In this document: piece after piece, positions 33,286 to 44,095 of the stretch
Numbering within the stretch: the stretch's first letter is position 1
Layout of the letters: every line of letters starts with the position of its first letter
DNA from: Chelydra serpentina
Lineage: Eukaryota; Chordata; Testudines; Chelydridae
NCBI GenBank assembly: GCA_037349315.1
Contig: JBAIAC010000026.1
Location: 4,340,001 to 4,404,000 of the forward strand
DNA: 64,000 bases
Direction of reading: 5' to 3'
Notes under the pieces: generated by a model
The model's input: only the letters and a program-made list of their open reading frames with translations
Database searches by the model: none
What the model was told of the DNA's origin: nothing
Translations under genes and position numbers: made by a program

Positions 33286-33576
33286 ATGACTGATATCACT
33301 CTGATGAGGATTACGCAGACAGAGAAAGTCCGTATGCTGCGTGAATGCCAGCAAACACCGGGGCCGTATGCTGCCATGCTTTGTCAGGCAATGATACCGG
33401 AGTACCTGCTACTGGCCTGGCGCGGTAAAGTTTCCTACCATGGAGGACGCAGTAAGGCCGCTCTCCTGAGAAACCTTCTGCAAAGGCTTTCACAGTACCT
33501 CCAGGAGAGCTTCATGGAGATGTCCCAGGAGGATTTCTGCTCTATCCCCACACATGTTAACAGACTTTTCCAGTAG
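33286..33576 (+). CDS. Harbinger B ORF3 (nested small protein, unknown function)
   Basis: Intact 96-codon frame with an ATG in good context (GTCACCATGA), starting MTDITLMRITQTEKVRMLRE then CQQTPGPYAAMLCQAMIPEY and containing LLAWRGKVSYHG and QESFMEMSQEDFCSIPTHVN. No domain is recognised; it looks helical and soluble, without signal or membrane segments. It lies on the transposase strand inside the intron of the oppositely oriented partner gene. Homologues sit at the same place in elements C and E. A pyrimidine-rich CAG (33277-33279) lies just before the ATG, suggesting a spliced leader or an upstream exon. Function unknown; accessory transposition protein is the simplest guess. Confidence 0.7.
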   Translation: MTDITLMRITQTEKVRMLRECQQTPGPYAAMLCQAMIPEYLLLAWRGKVSYHGGRSKAALLRNLLQRLSQYLQESFMEMSQEDFCSIPTHVNRLFQ

Positions 33577-33686
33577 CTGCACTGGCCACGAATGCAGCTG
33601 AAGCGCCTAGGTCAAATTAATCATTAAAAACCCATTGCTAAAATACCATGTCTATTCGATTCAAAAGATATTTTTAAAACACTCAC

Positions 33687-34248
33687 CTACTGATCCTTCC
33701 CCTGATTCACGGTCCAGGTTACCGCCTTGGGACGGTTGGTAGGGGATCTCCATCAGGGTAATGAAGAGATCCTGGCTGTCGGGGAAATCAGCGTTGAAAG
33801 CGCTGTCGACTGCCTCGTCCTCCTCATCTCCTTCATCATCTTCCCCGTCCGCGAAAACCTCCGAGGAAGCGGCCGTTGATAAAACCCCATCGTCGGAGTC
33901 CACGGACAGGGGTGGGGTAGTGGTGGCGGCCCCACCTAGGATTGCATGTAGTGCCGCATAGAAACTACATGTCTGGGGCTGAGACCCGGAGCGCCCGTTG
34001 GACTCTTCAGTCTTCTGGTACGCTTGTCTCAGCTCCTTGATTTTCACGCGGCACTGCGTTGCATCCCGGCTGTATCCTCTGTCCGTCATGGCCTTGGATA
34101 TTTTTTCGTAAATTTTCGCATTCTGTTTTTTCGACCGTAGCTCTGATAGCACGGATTCATCTCCCCATACAGCTATCAGATCTAACACTTCCCAATCAGT
34201 CCATGCTGGAGCCCTCTTTCTATTCTGGGATTGCATGGTCACCTCTGC
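33687..34248 (-). CDS. Harbinger B Myb/SANT-like partner, exon 1, open
   Basis: Clean frame from an ATG near 34236: [40 protein letters not shown], then [30 protein letters not shown] and an acidic tail. This is a Myb/SANT-like (trihelix) DNA-binding domain followed by an acidic linker. It ends at donor G|GTGAGTG (33687/33686). The frame is open further upstream only because CR1 sequence has been joined there. No stops are present in this exon. Confidence 0.8.
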
Positions 34249-35650
34249 TGGAGAGCTCTGCATCAAGGAGAGATTCCACCACCTCCCTAGGTAACCCATT
34301 CCAGTGCTTCACCACCCTACTAGTGAAAAAGTTTTTCCTAATATCCAACCTAAACCTCCCCCTCTGCAACTTGAGACCATTACTCCTTGTTCTGTCATCT
34401 TCTACCACTGAGAACAGTCTAGATCCATCCTCTTTGGAACCCCCCTTCAGGTAGTTGAAAGCAGCTATCAAATCCTCCCTCATTCTTCTCTTCTGCAGGC
34501 TAAACAATCCCAGTTCCCTCAGCCTCTCTTCATAAGTCATGTGCTCCAGCCCCCTAATCATTTTTGTTGCCCTCCACTGGACTCTTTCCAATTTATCCAC
34601 ATCCTTCTTGCAGTGTGGGGCCCAAAACTGGACACAGTACTCCAAATGAGGCCTCACCAGTGCCAAATAGAGGGGAATAATCACGTCCCTCGATCTGCTG
34701 GAAATGCTCCTACTTATACAGCCCAAAATGCCGTTAGCCTTCTTGGCAACAAGGGCACACTGTTGACTCATATTCAGCTTTTCGTCCACTGTAACCCCTA
34801 GGTCCTTTTCTGCAGAACCGCTGCCCAGCCATTCGGTCCCTAGTCTATAGCAGTGCATGGGATTCTTCCGTTCTAAGTGCAGGACTCTGCACTTGTCCTT
34901 GTTGAACCTCATCAGATTTCTTTTGGCCCAATCCTCTAATTTGTCTAGGTCCCTCTGTATCCTATCCCTACCCTCCAGCGTATCAACCACTCCTCCCAGT
35001 TTAGTGTCATCTGCAAACTTGCTAAAGGTGCAGTCCACACCATCCTCCAGATCGTTGATGAAGATATTGAACAAAACCGGCCTCAGCACCAACCCTTGGG
35101 GCACTCCACTTGATACCGGCTGCCAACTAGACATGGAGCCATTGATCACTACCCGTTGAGCGCGACCATCCAGCCAGTTTTCTATCCACCTTACCGTCCA
35201 TTCATCCAGCCCATACTTCTTTAACTTGCTGGCAAGAACACTGTGGGAGACTGTATCAAAAGCTTTGCTAAAGTCAAGAAATAGCACATCCACTGCTTTC
35301 CCCTCATCCACAGAGCCAGTTATCTCATCATAGAAGGCAATTAGGTTAGTCAGGCATGACTTGCCCTTGGTGAATCCATGCTGACTGTTCCTGATCACTT
35401 TCCCCTCCTTTAAGTGGTTCAGAATTGATTCCTTGAGGACCTGTTCCATGATTTTTCCAGGGACTGAGGTGAGACTGACTGGCCTGTAGTTCCCCGGATC
35501 TTCCTTCTTCCCTTTTTTAAAGATGGGCACTACATTAGCTTTTTTCCAGTCATCCGGGACCTCCCCCGATTGCCATGATTTGTCAAAGATAATGGCCAAT
35601 GGCTCTGCAATCACATCGGCCAACTCCTTTAGCACCCTCAGATGCAGTGC
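34220..35650 (-). mobile_element. CR1 LINE with long intact reverse transcriptase frame
   Basis: One uninterrupted frame of about 470 codons covers the reverse-transcriptase part of CR1 ORF2: [60 protein letters not shown], the catalytic FADDTKLGG, and the thumb and C-terminus up to [16 protein letters not shown]. Both ends are lost: the 5' end stops near 35650, and the last codons and 3' UTR are replaced at about 34266 by Harbinger B sequence (the open frame runs on to 34220). Lack of decay over 1.4 kb indicates a young copy. The sequence [12 protein letters not shown], where SGVPQGSVLGPV is usual, may carry substitutions at the motif. Confidence 0.9.
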
Positions 35651-35654
35651 TAAA

Positions 35655-37235
35655 ATCTTTAAAATACAACCAGCTTTCCTCGACTCCTTGTATGTGTATC
35701 CTGGGGATCAATATCAAAGACTTCCAAGTGATGCCTAAGAAAGATGAAGTATAAGTTAAATGTAAAAAAATGTTTAATGCAATATTAGGAAGTAAGTTTT
35801 AAATGCTCACAAGACAGTAAGTTCCAAACTATAGAACTCATAACAGTTTATAACCTGAAACCTATATTTTTGCTGGAGCATTTACATTTTAACAATTATT
35901 GAGTTCATATTTGCTCCTCTTTTCCACCATATATTCTTCTCTACTTGTATTTACAAAATATTTATATTAAATTACATGTAGAGTATCTTATATGCACCCT
36001 AGAAGTGACTTGTTATTTTTGCTCATAATAAGAAATGCTAGATGTGTGACCAATTTTGCAAATGCCCTCTATTGATTTATGTAACTCTTATGCTGACCTG
36101 CTCTTTTTGTTTACTTGCATTTTCTTTGCTATTTAGTTTTATTTACATCCCAAATAAATATGTGATTGTTTACTAGCGTAAATTTACAGAACTTCAGCCT
36201 TAGGGTTAGGGTTAGGGTTAGGGTTAGTGGATGATATGAGAAAACTGGACTTTTACATGTAGTAAAAGCAGCCTTTATTAAGTTAAAATTGTGGGTATTG
36301 ACCTCTTGCCTCTACAGGATCTCCCTGTCTATCTGACGGTGGCTGAGAAGCATCCTGTGTAAAATCAACTAGCGTTTTTTGTAGCTCCATTTTTTAAACA
36401 TTACTGTGCTGACATTATATTGAGCAGAGTCTACCTTTTGGATCTGCACTGTAGTTCAGGATACAATTGTTATCACTTGTGGAGAGGATCTAGACACAAC
36501 TTTTCACTTGTGGGTTTCTTTAAATATATTTACATTTCACAGGGTATGGAGCATAGGATTTTCCATACCAAACCATGGCCAATCTAGTCTGAGATCCTGC
36601 TTCTGTCGGGAAGAAGAAGAAAACCCAGCCTGCACCTGGCCAATAGTCCAGTGGTGCATCTGAGAGAAAAATGCCTTCCTGACACTTGTGGCAGCTAGCT
36701 GATAGTGGCAATCCAATCTGAAGGCCCAACCCTGCAAAAATCTGAGCCTGTTCTCCAGAATGCTAAATTAACTTAATTTCCATTAAAGTCACTGGGAATT
36801 GAGGGCGCTCAGTGCATGGTTCAGGCTCATAGCATGGTTAGCTACAGGTGTGAGTATATGATTTTACATCTCTGGATGATTAGGATCCATTTTGATTAAA
36901 TGAAGCGGTAGATGCATTAAAATTGCAGTTCAATTATCTGATTGCTACAAATCCTTAAAGATGCAAGTTATTTCATGTTTTACGGCCTGTGATGTACTGG
37001 AGATGTACAGAAATGTTTCCAGTATCACACAGCTGCAGTCTGTGTCTATCTGCCGACAGTACCTCACCACTTTAACAATAATGTAGGATTTCAAAATATT
37101 GGAGACCTCTTTTCTTCCTGGCACCTACAAAAGCTTTGAGAACAGATTTTCTGAAGCAATGTATTTACTAGACTTTTAGGTTTCTAAAGTGTTCCCAGTT
37201 AAGAGTCTTAGGCTGCTTGTACATTTATGAACAAC
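35655..37235. other. TSNAXIP1 intron 1, apart from the telomeric repeat no feature seen
   Basis: AT-rich sequence. Nothing recognised. 38086-38850 and 38950-39857 are likewise empty apart from exon 2 between them. Confidence 0.5.
36200..36227. repeat. Short interstitial telomeric repeat
   Basis: Four perfect TTAGGG units plus TTAG, in otherwise AT-rich intron sequence. No subtelomeric context is visible. Confidence 0.95.
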
Positions 37236-37239
37236 ACAC

Positions 37240-38085
37240 ACTAGGTTTGATTCCCTTTAAACATAGTTATTATTTGCATTATTGTCATGCCAAGGAGCCT
37301 TAGTCAAGGACCGTTGTGCTAGGTGCTGTACAAACACCGACCCAAAAACGATCTTTGCCCCAAGGAGCTTACACTGTTAGTATAAGACAAGAGACAACAG
37401 ATGGATACTGATGGGAAAGTACAAGGAAACAGTGAGCATGATGGGCAGTTATCTTAGCAAGCCAGCAGCCTGGCCATTTTCAAGTTTTTTGTTGGCATCA
37501 TGGCAAAGGAGAGTTTTGAAGGAGGATAATGAGGTAGCTTTGCAGATGCACATTGGAGCTCCTCCCAAGTGTGAGGGGTAGCATGAGCGAAAGCACAAGG
37601 TGCTTGTTTGAAAATTTAAAAAGAGTGAGAAAATGGAGGATGGCATCCTGATCAATGGGATTCGACATCTCAGTAGTGAAAGAGAGATGATAGGTAGAGT
37701 GGGGTTAGGTTATCATGAAGGGCGTTGAAAGTTAAGATAAGTAGCTTATGTTTGATGCAGTTGAGAAGGGGGAGCCAGTGGTGGGATTCAAAGAGGGAGT
37801 GACACATAGTGACAGGCTAGGAAAGTGACCTTTGCAACAGCATTCTGAATGGATTGCATAGTTGCATTTGTCAATGCCAGAGAAAAGGCAGCTGCAGTAA
37901 TTGAGATGCAAGATGATGAGAGTTTTAGCTGTATGGATTGAAAGGACAGACCATATCTTAGAAATGTTATGCAGAAAGAATCTGTATGATATCGACATAG
38001 TCTGCATGTAAGGACCTAGAGAGAGATATGAGCTGAAGATGGCTCCCAAGTTGCAGGCCTGAGTGAAAGATCAGTGTTGTGGCAC
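37240..38085 (-). pseudogene. Old L2-like LINE reverse transcriptase fragment
   Basis: Minus-strand pieces read SLGPYMQTMSISYRFFLHNI and SKIWSVLSIHTAKTLIILHL, further on AFSKLD-type decay, then ATSLSSFKTLLCHDANKKLE. These follow the order of the C-terminal part of an L2/CR1-clade reverse transcriptase and its last conserved motif. It is heavily decayed. Confidence 0.65.
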
Positions 38086-38855
38086 TGTGTGACAAAGTGA
38101 CAATGCAACTTCACTGAAATATCCAGAAATAACCATAGTTTTACTGTATCATGGAGTCAGATATGTGGCAACCCTACATCCTCAAAAGATGTGAGTGCAG
38201 CATTATTTGTACACCTTATAAACTCTAGTCATCTGCATTTGTAAGCAGCTGGTCTCGGAAGGAGTGCTCCTGGTTACACCCGCTGCATATCCAACCCAGA
38301 AATCTGTGCGAGTGAATCCAAAAGGTGATTAAGGGGGCAGAAAATGAAAGCTGCCAAAGGAAATTACACGTTACAACCAAAGGCACCAGAACACCAACTC
38401 TGAGAGATGAGTGGGTGTTTGGTCAGCAGTGGGCTTGAATTCATTGAATCTTCTCTGTCAAGTGAAGCAGAGATGATCAACAGGATTGTATTTCTAATTT
38501 ACTGTGTCTAGAAGGTGGGGACAATAATACTAACCTACTCCAGCCACATGGAGTTCTGAAATTAAAAGTGCTGAGTATCATTGGTAGCAACAAATGGGGA
38601 GATGTGATGTGAAAAAGATGCAGACTTTCACAGGCATAATGAGTAAAACCTTGCCCCTGGATTCTGCCCTCTTCCATTACTATCACCCCCATCCTATTAG
38701 GAGAGCTCACTAAACCACTGGTTTCTGTAGCATATTGGGTTCCAGCTGGTGGTGATGGAATTACGTATCTTTTGCTGCCCAGTGACATTCAGAATAGTAT
38801 TTTGGATGTTGTTGCACATTTTTTGAAATGTATGTTTCTTTTCCTACCATTACAG

Positions 38856-38949
38856 ATGGACACCTAGTCTACCTTCACCTGAGACTTCAAATGACCAAAT
38901 ACAGACTGGTAGTCTGAAACACATCCTTCCGAAGAAACGAAAGACTCTG
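38856..38949 (+). CDS. TSNAXIP1: TSNAXIP1 coding exon 2 (variable N-terminal linker)
   Basis: 94-bp exon with acceptor CCATTACAG and donor GTGAGT. Only one frame is open; it reads WTPSLPSPETSNDQ then IQTGSLKHILPKKRKTL, a Ser/Pro-rich linker ending in a basic patch. It enters with one base completing the split Gly codon of exon 1 and leaves in phase 0. The human protein has a comparable poorly conserved stretch (beginning WPTYTSG) before the conserved block. The splice signals and two-sided phase fit make this a good exon call despite weak similarity. Confidence 0.75.
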
Positions 38950-40245
38950 GTGAGTGGAAATATACCCACAGAGCACCTAATCTTTGTCCACCTGGGGATG
39001 TTTTGGCAACTTGACAGAAGCCCAGGGCCATGCCAGACACTTATAAAATGAAGCAAATTGCAGCTGCTTTCATTTTTGTGCAATCCATAGAAGCTACAGG
39101 TCTCAGCATGCAATGCTGCGATCCCTGGCTTTTCAGATCAAGAAACAGTATTGCAGGCTGGAGTCTTTGAATAATCAATGGCAGGTTTGGGGGGGTGGGG
39201 GAGAGGTGGAAATAACAGTTGTGCTTCAATTCTCTTCTCCTCTTGGCTGCAGTTTTTTTGAGTATAACCACAATATGGCAGACAACCAAAGCCAGAATTT
39301 GGCTGATGCAGTAAACATAATTAGATCTGACATCACATGCTATGTAATCACGAGCTAAAAGCTACTTAAAAGAACATCAGTTCCTTCAAAAGTGGCAGTC
39401 ATACTCAGTAAAATATAACCTAAACCTGCTTGTAGAAGTGTGTCCCATTAACAGAGAGCAAACTCCAGAAACACCATATTATTGAAGATAACTTGGAAGG
39501 GCAGGAGGAGACGGACAAGTCGCACATTGTTTCTTAAAAAAACAACACCATTGTGAGAGTTTAGTGGCACTCTGGGAATGCATCAGCTCCTGGAGTGAGC
39601 TGTATAGCCTACTCAGTGCAAACTGTACTGCTTTGTTCCTACAACTGGGAAGTCATTTTAGCACTTTTCTCACAACACAATATCTTTTTTAAGTCTCTGT
39701 AAATTGGAGTCACAGTGTTCCACCAGTACAATTTCTCCACTTCTTACTGAGGTCAGGAAGACATTTAAACTATCACAGGATCATGTTTGGCATCCTGAGA
39801 TTAAAACTTCTCCCATGGTTAACTCTTTATAAAGTTTCCAGACATAAGGAATTTGTATTAGCCCTGGTCTACACTACGAGTTTAGGTCAAATTTATTAGG
39901 GTTATATCGATTGATCAGTGCACCCATCCACATGACGAAGCCATTTACATCGACTTCTAGGGCTCTTAAAATCGATTTCTCCACTCCACCCCCAACGAGG
40001 GGATTAGCGCTAAAATCGATATTGCCTAATCGAATTAGGGTTAGTGTGGACGCAATTCGACGGTATTGGCCTCCGGGATCTATCCCACAGTGCACCATTT
40101 GACCGCTCTGGACAGCAGTCTGAGCTCGACTGCTCTGCCCAGGTAGACAGGAAAAGCCCCGCGAACTTTTGAATTTCATTTCCTGTTTGGCCAGCGTGGC
40201 GAGCTGCAGGTGAGTGCAGATTTCATCAGCAGACCATGATGGAGT

Positions 40246-40788
40246 CCTAGAACAGAAGACGAGCTCTAGCGTGGACCGAGCGTGAGGTACGCGATCTGAT
40301 CGCTGTATGGGGAGATGAAACTGTGCTAGCAGAACTACAGTCCAAAAGAAGAAATGCCAATACATATGCCAAAGTCTCCAAGGGCATGCAGGACAGAGGC
40401 TACAACAGGGACGCGCAACAGTGCCACATTAAAATTAAGGAGCTCAGGCAAGCCTACCAAAGAACCAGAGATGCAAACGGCCGCTCTGGGTCAGAGCCCC
40501 AGACATGCCGCTTCTATGATGAGCTGCATGCCATTCTAGGGGGTGCAGCCAGCACTAACCCACCCATGTGGTTTGACTCCGTATGTGGATCATCAGAAAC
40601 CAGCGAGGAGCATTTTCGGGAAGAGGAAGATGATGATAATGATGCTGAAAATAGTGCACAGACACAGCAAGGAAGCGGAGAAGCCCTTTTCCCCGACAGC
40701 CAGGAACTCTTTGTCACCCTGGAGCCAGTACCCTACGAACCCACCCAAGGTGTGCTCCCGGACCTTGAAGGCGGAGAAGGGACCTCTG
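40246..40788 (+). CDS. Harbinger C Myb/SANT-like partner, exon 1 (one early stop)
   Basis: Encodes [60 protein letters not shown] then NGRSGSEPQTCRFYDELHAI, a Myb/SANT-like DNA-binding domain, and an acidic linker ending DLEGGEGTS. A TAG replaces the CAG codon near the start (about 40249), so the original initiator at 40237 is cut off; the frame afterwards is open. Donor G|GTGAGT at 40788/40789. The protein in related Harbingers recognises the element ends. Confidence 0.8.
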
Positions 40789-40808
40789 GTGAGTGTACCT
40801 CCGTTAAA

Positions 40809-41150
40809 TTAATACATGTTTAATAAGCAAGCGTGTTTAATGATTAATTCGCGGCCAGTACAGCTACAGCTACAGTTAACATGTCCGGGGATGGAGCGGA
40901 AATCCTCCAGAGACATCTCTAGAAAGCTCTCCTGGATGTACTCCCAAAGCCTTTGCAAAAGGTTTCTGGGGAGGGCAGTCTTATCCCGTGCTCCGTGGTA
41001 AGACACTCTACCACGCCAGGCCAGTAGCACGTAGTCTGGAATCATTGCATTGCAAAGCATGGCGGTGTATGGTCCCGGTGTTTGCTGGCATTCAAGCAAC
41101 ATCCGTTCTTCATCTCTCTGTGTTATCCTCAGAAGAGTGATATCATTCAT
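40809..41150 (-). CDS. Harbinger C ORF3 (nested small protein, unknown function)
   Basis: Frame from ATG at 41150 starting MNDITLLRITQRDEERMLLE then CQQTPGPYTAMLCNAMIPDY, with LLAWRGRVSYHG and QESFLEMSLEDFRSIPGHVN. It is about 65-70 percent identical to the element B protein over 90 residues by eye. The C-terminus runs past the usual stop because a short segment is deleted. It is antisense within the partner intron (40789-41691). The ATG is preceded by TTTCAACCAG, as in element B. Confidence 0.7.
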   Translation of the reverse strand: MNDITLLRITQRDEERMLLECQQTPGPYTAMLCNAMIPDYVLLAWRGRVSYHGARDKTALPRNLLQRLWEYIQESFLEMSLEDFRSIPGHVNCSCSCTGRELIIKHACLLNMY

Positions 41151-41691
41151 GGTCACCTGGTTGAAATAGGGGAATTTTATTAAGGTGGCATTCAGAGGGG
41201 TCCGTCCCTGCTGGGCTGTTTGCCTGTGGCTGAACGGAAATCTTCCCCGCTGTTACCCATGCGGTGGGGGGAGGGAGAACAGCAATCATCTTGGATGTGT
41301 GTGTGTGTGTGTGGGGGGTCGATTAGGTTCACGCTGCACGTTAACCTGAAAACCGCCGCCCCTCCCTTTTCAATTGCCAACCCGTTTTAAATGGCCAACC
41401 CAATGGCTGTTTGTTATGGGAAATTAGGGGGTTGCTGTTTGAAAACATTCCCACATGTTATGAAGGTTAAAGAAGCCAATAGACTGTGGCTTACCATGGC
41501 TGCCTGCAAGCCGAATTTTATTGCCCGCCGGCCCTGCTTGTGTGATCTCTCACACCAAACTGGCAGACCCTCAATATAACAGGCAAAGTGCAACCTTGGA
41601 CCAAATGCACATGTGCTATGTAATGTTTGGAGCATTGTTCTCTAATATGTGTCTTTTAAACTACTCCTCTCCCGTTTGTTTCCTCCCGCAG

Positions 41692-42233
41692 CTGCAAATG
41701 TTTCAACGCTCCCCCTTTCATCACCGTCCCAGAGGCTAGCGAAGATTAGAAGTAAAAAAAAAAGGAATCAAGATGATATGTTCTCAGAGCTCATGCAATC
41801 CTCCCACACTGAAACTGCCCAGCAGAATGGGTGGAGGCAGACACTGTCGGAGTCCAGAAAGGCACAATTTGATCACGCGGACAGGTGGCGTGCTGAAGAC
41901 AATGACTGGCGGGATGAAGAGAGACAGCGGCGGGATGAAGAGAGTAGGTGGCGTCAGCGTGCAGAGAGAAGGCAGGATGCAATTCTGAGGCTACTGGAGA
42001 ATCAAACGGAAATCCTCCGGCTTATGGCTGAGGAAAGGCGTATGGTTGAGGAAAGGCCGCCTGAGCACAGACCGCCGCTACAGCCCCTGTGTAACCAACA
42101 GCCCTCCTCCCCGAGTCCCATAACCTCATCCCCGAGACGCCCAAGTACGCGTTGGGGTGGCCTCCGTGCACCCAACCACTCAAGCCAAGAGAACTGTCCA
42201 AGCAAGAAAGGGCTGGCATTCAATAAGTTTTAA
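41692..42233 (+). CDS. Harbinger C Myb/SANT-like partner, exon 2
   Basis: Begins after TTTCCTCCCGCAG and joins exon 1 in phase (G|CT). It encodes AANVSTLPLSSPSQRLAKIR, a long Arg/Glu/Gln-rich helix with DEERQRRDEESRWRQRAERR, and a Ser/Pro/basic tail ending KKGLAFNKF followed by a stop. The frame is open throughout. The coiled-coil-like middle may mediate dimerisation or transposase contact; that is inference. Confidence 0.8.
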
Positions 42234-42503
42234 AGTGCAGTGTGTCCTTGTCCTTCCCTCATCCCCTCCTCCACCACCCATCCTGGTGCTTCCCTTCCTC
42301 CATCACCCATCCCGGGTGACCTTTGCAGTTATCCCCTTATTTGTGAGACGAATTAATAAAGAATGCATGAATTTTAAGCAGCAATGACTTTATTACCTTT
42401 GCAAGCGGTGACCGGGGCGGGGGGAGGGGAGGGCGGTTAGGTTACAGGGAAGTAGAGTGAATCAAGGGGCGGGGCTTTTCATTAAGGGGAAAAAACAGAA
42501 CTT

Positions 42504-43801
42504 TCACAAAGCATCCTGGCCATTCATGAAACTGGTTTTCAAAGCTTCCCTGATGCGCAACGCACCCTGCTGTACTCTTCTAATCGCCCTGGTGTCTGGC
42601 TGCGCATAACCAGCAGCCAGGTGATTTGCCTCAACCTCCCACCCCACCATAAACGTCTCCCCCTTACTCTCACAGATATTGTGGACCGCACAGCAAGCAG
42701 TAATAATAATGGGAATATTGGTTTCGCTGAGGTCTAACGTAGTCAATAAACTGCACCAGCGAGCCTTTAAACGTCCAAATGCACATTCCACCACCATTCT
42801 GCACTTGCTCAGCCTATAGTTGAAAAGGTCCTGACTACTGTCCAGGCTTCCTGTGTATGGCTTCATGAGCCATGGCATTAAGGGGTAGGCTGGGTCCCCA
42901 AGGATAACTATAGGCATCTCAACATCCCCAATGGTTATTTTCTGGTCTGGGAAGAAAGTCCCTTGCTGCAGCAGCTGAAACAGACCAGAGTTCCTGAAGA
43001 TGCGAGCGTCATGTACCTTTCCCGGCCATCCCACGTTGATGTTGGTGAAATGTCCCTTGTGATCCACCAGTGCTTGCAGCACTATTGAAAAGTAACCCTT
43101 TCGGTTTATGTACTCGCTGGCTTGGTGGTCCGGTGCCAAGATAGGGATATGGGTTCCGTCTATCGCCCCACCGCAGTTCGAGAACCCCATTGCTGCAAAG
43201 CCATCCAGTATGAGCTGCACATTTCCCAGAGTCACAACCCTTGGTAGCCGCAGCTTGGTGATCGCCTTGTCTACTTGCATCACAACAGCCCCCACTGTAG
43301 ATTTTCCCACTCCGAATTGATTCGCGACTGACTGGTAGCTGTCTGGTGTTGCAAGCTTCCACAGGGCTTTCGCCACTCGCTTCTCTACTGTGAGGACTGC
43401 TCTCATCTTGGTGTTCTGGCGCTTCAGGGCAGGGGAAAGCAACTCACAAAGTTCCATGAAAGTGGGCTTACGCATGCGAAAGTTTCGCAGCTATTGCTGA
43501 TCGTCCCAGACCTGCAGCACTATGTGGTCCCACCAGTCTGTGCTTGTTTCCCGGGCCCAGAATCGGCGTTCCACGGCATGAACCTGCCCCATTAACACCA
43601 CGATGTCCGCTTTGCGGGGGGGGGGCTTTTTTGAGAGAGGTCTGTGTCCATGTCCTCATCACTGTCCTCAGGGCGCTGCTGTCGCCTCCTCGCCTGCTGT
43701 AGCTCTAGCAGCTCCTGGTTCTCGTTCTCCATATACTGCTGGACAATGCGCGTGGTGTTCATAACGGCGATAACAGCCGCGGCGATCTGATCGGGCTCCA
43801 T
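42504..43801 (-). pseudogene. Harbinger C transposase, catalytic part intact, N-terminus broken
   Basis: The frame 43475-42504 (323 codons) holds the DDE domain complete: CGGAIDGTHIPILAPD, VILGDPAYPLMPWLMKPYTG, RMVVECAFGRLKARW and the C-terminal ITACCAVHNICESKG, then QPDTRAIRRVQQ. The N-terminal part (43801-43592, MEPDQIAAAVIAVMNTTRIV) is separated by a frameshift at a run of eleven G (43615-43625), another shift, and a Trp codon changed to TAG near 43494. Few lesions, so it is a recent loss. C-rich runs could also be assembly error. Confidence 0.85.
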
Positions 43802-44007
43802 GCTTTCCCTGGTATGGTGTCTGCAGGACAGCAGAGTGGCAGGGGAAGCGGCGGGTGGATAACAATGGTGTCAGGAATATGGCGCCCGCATGAAAAAAGA
43901 TGCGAAAGGATTTTTTGCTCCCCCCTCAGTTGCTTTCACGGAGGGAATGGGGAGCAAGGGTTAGGCTGACAGTAGATGGTGCAGTACGCTTGCTATCCAT
44001 CATCATC

Positions 44008-44095
44008 TCTTGGCCCCCTCAAGGATTGAATTCACAACCCTGGGTTTAGCAGGCCAACGCTCAGACCACTGACCTATCCCTCTGCCCGTGTTCCA
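44008..44095 (-). mobile_element. SINE tRNA-like fragment
   Basis: GGCCCCCTCAAGGATTGAAT, CACAACCCTGGGTTTAGCAG, reverse complement of the tRNA-like head of the SINE at 57.5 kb. A second shorter piece lies at 44361-44412. Confidence 0.75.

Larger units (their letters stand above)
30545..34266. mobile_element. PIF/Harbinger element B, truncated at the right
   Basis: Left end GGGTATGTCTACACTACGAG at 30545. It contains a rightward transposase pseudogene, a leftward partner gene in two exons, ORF3 on the plus strand inside the partner intron, and a seven-unit minisatellite before ORF3. The right terminus is missing: the partner sequence runs straight into the coding end of a CR1 at about 34266. 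An internal deletion near 31914 removed the tails of both convergent genes. Confidence 0.85.

Noticed and set aside
32563..33377. Repeated ORFs of 100-214 codons on both strands
   Set aside because: Artefacts of the 78-80-bp minisatellite in Harbinger B.
39890..39910. Telomere-like TTAGGG near Harbinger C left end
   Set aside because: A single unit only (TTATTAGGGTTA), part of the element's own subterminal sequence.
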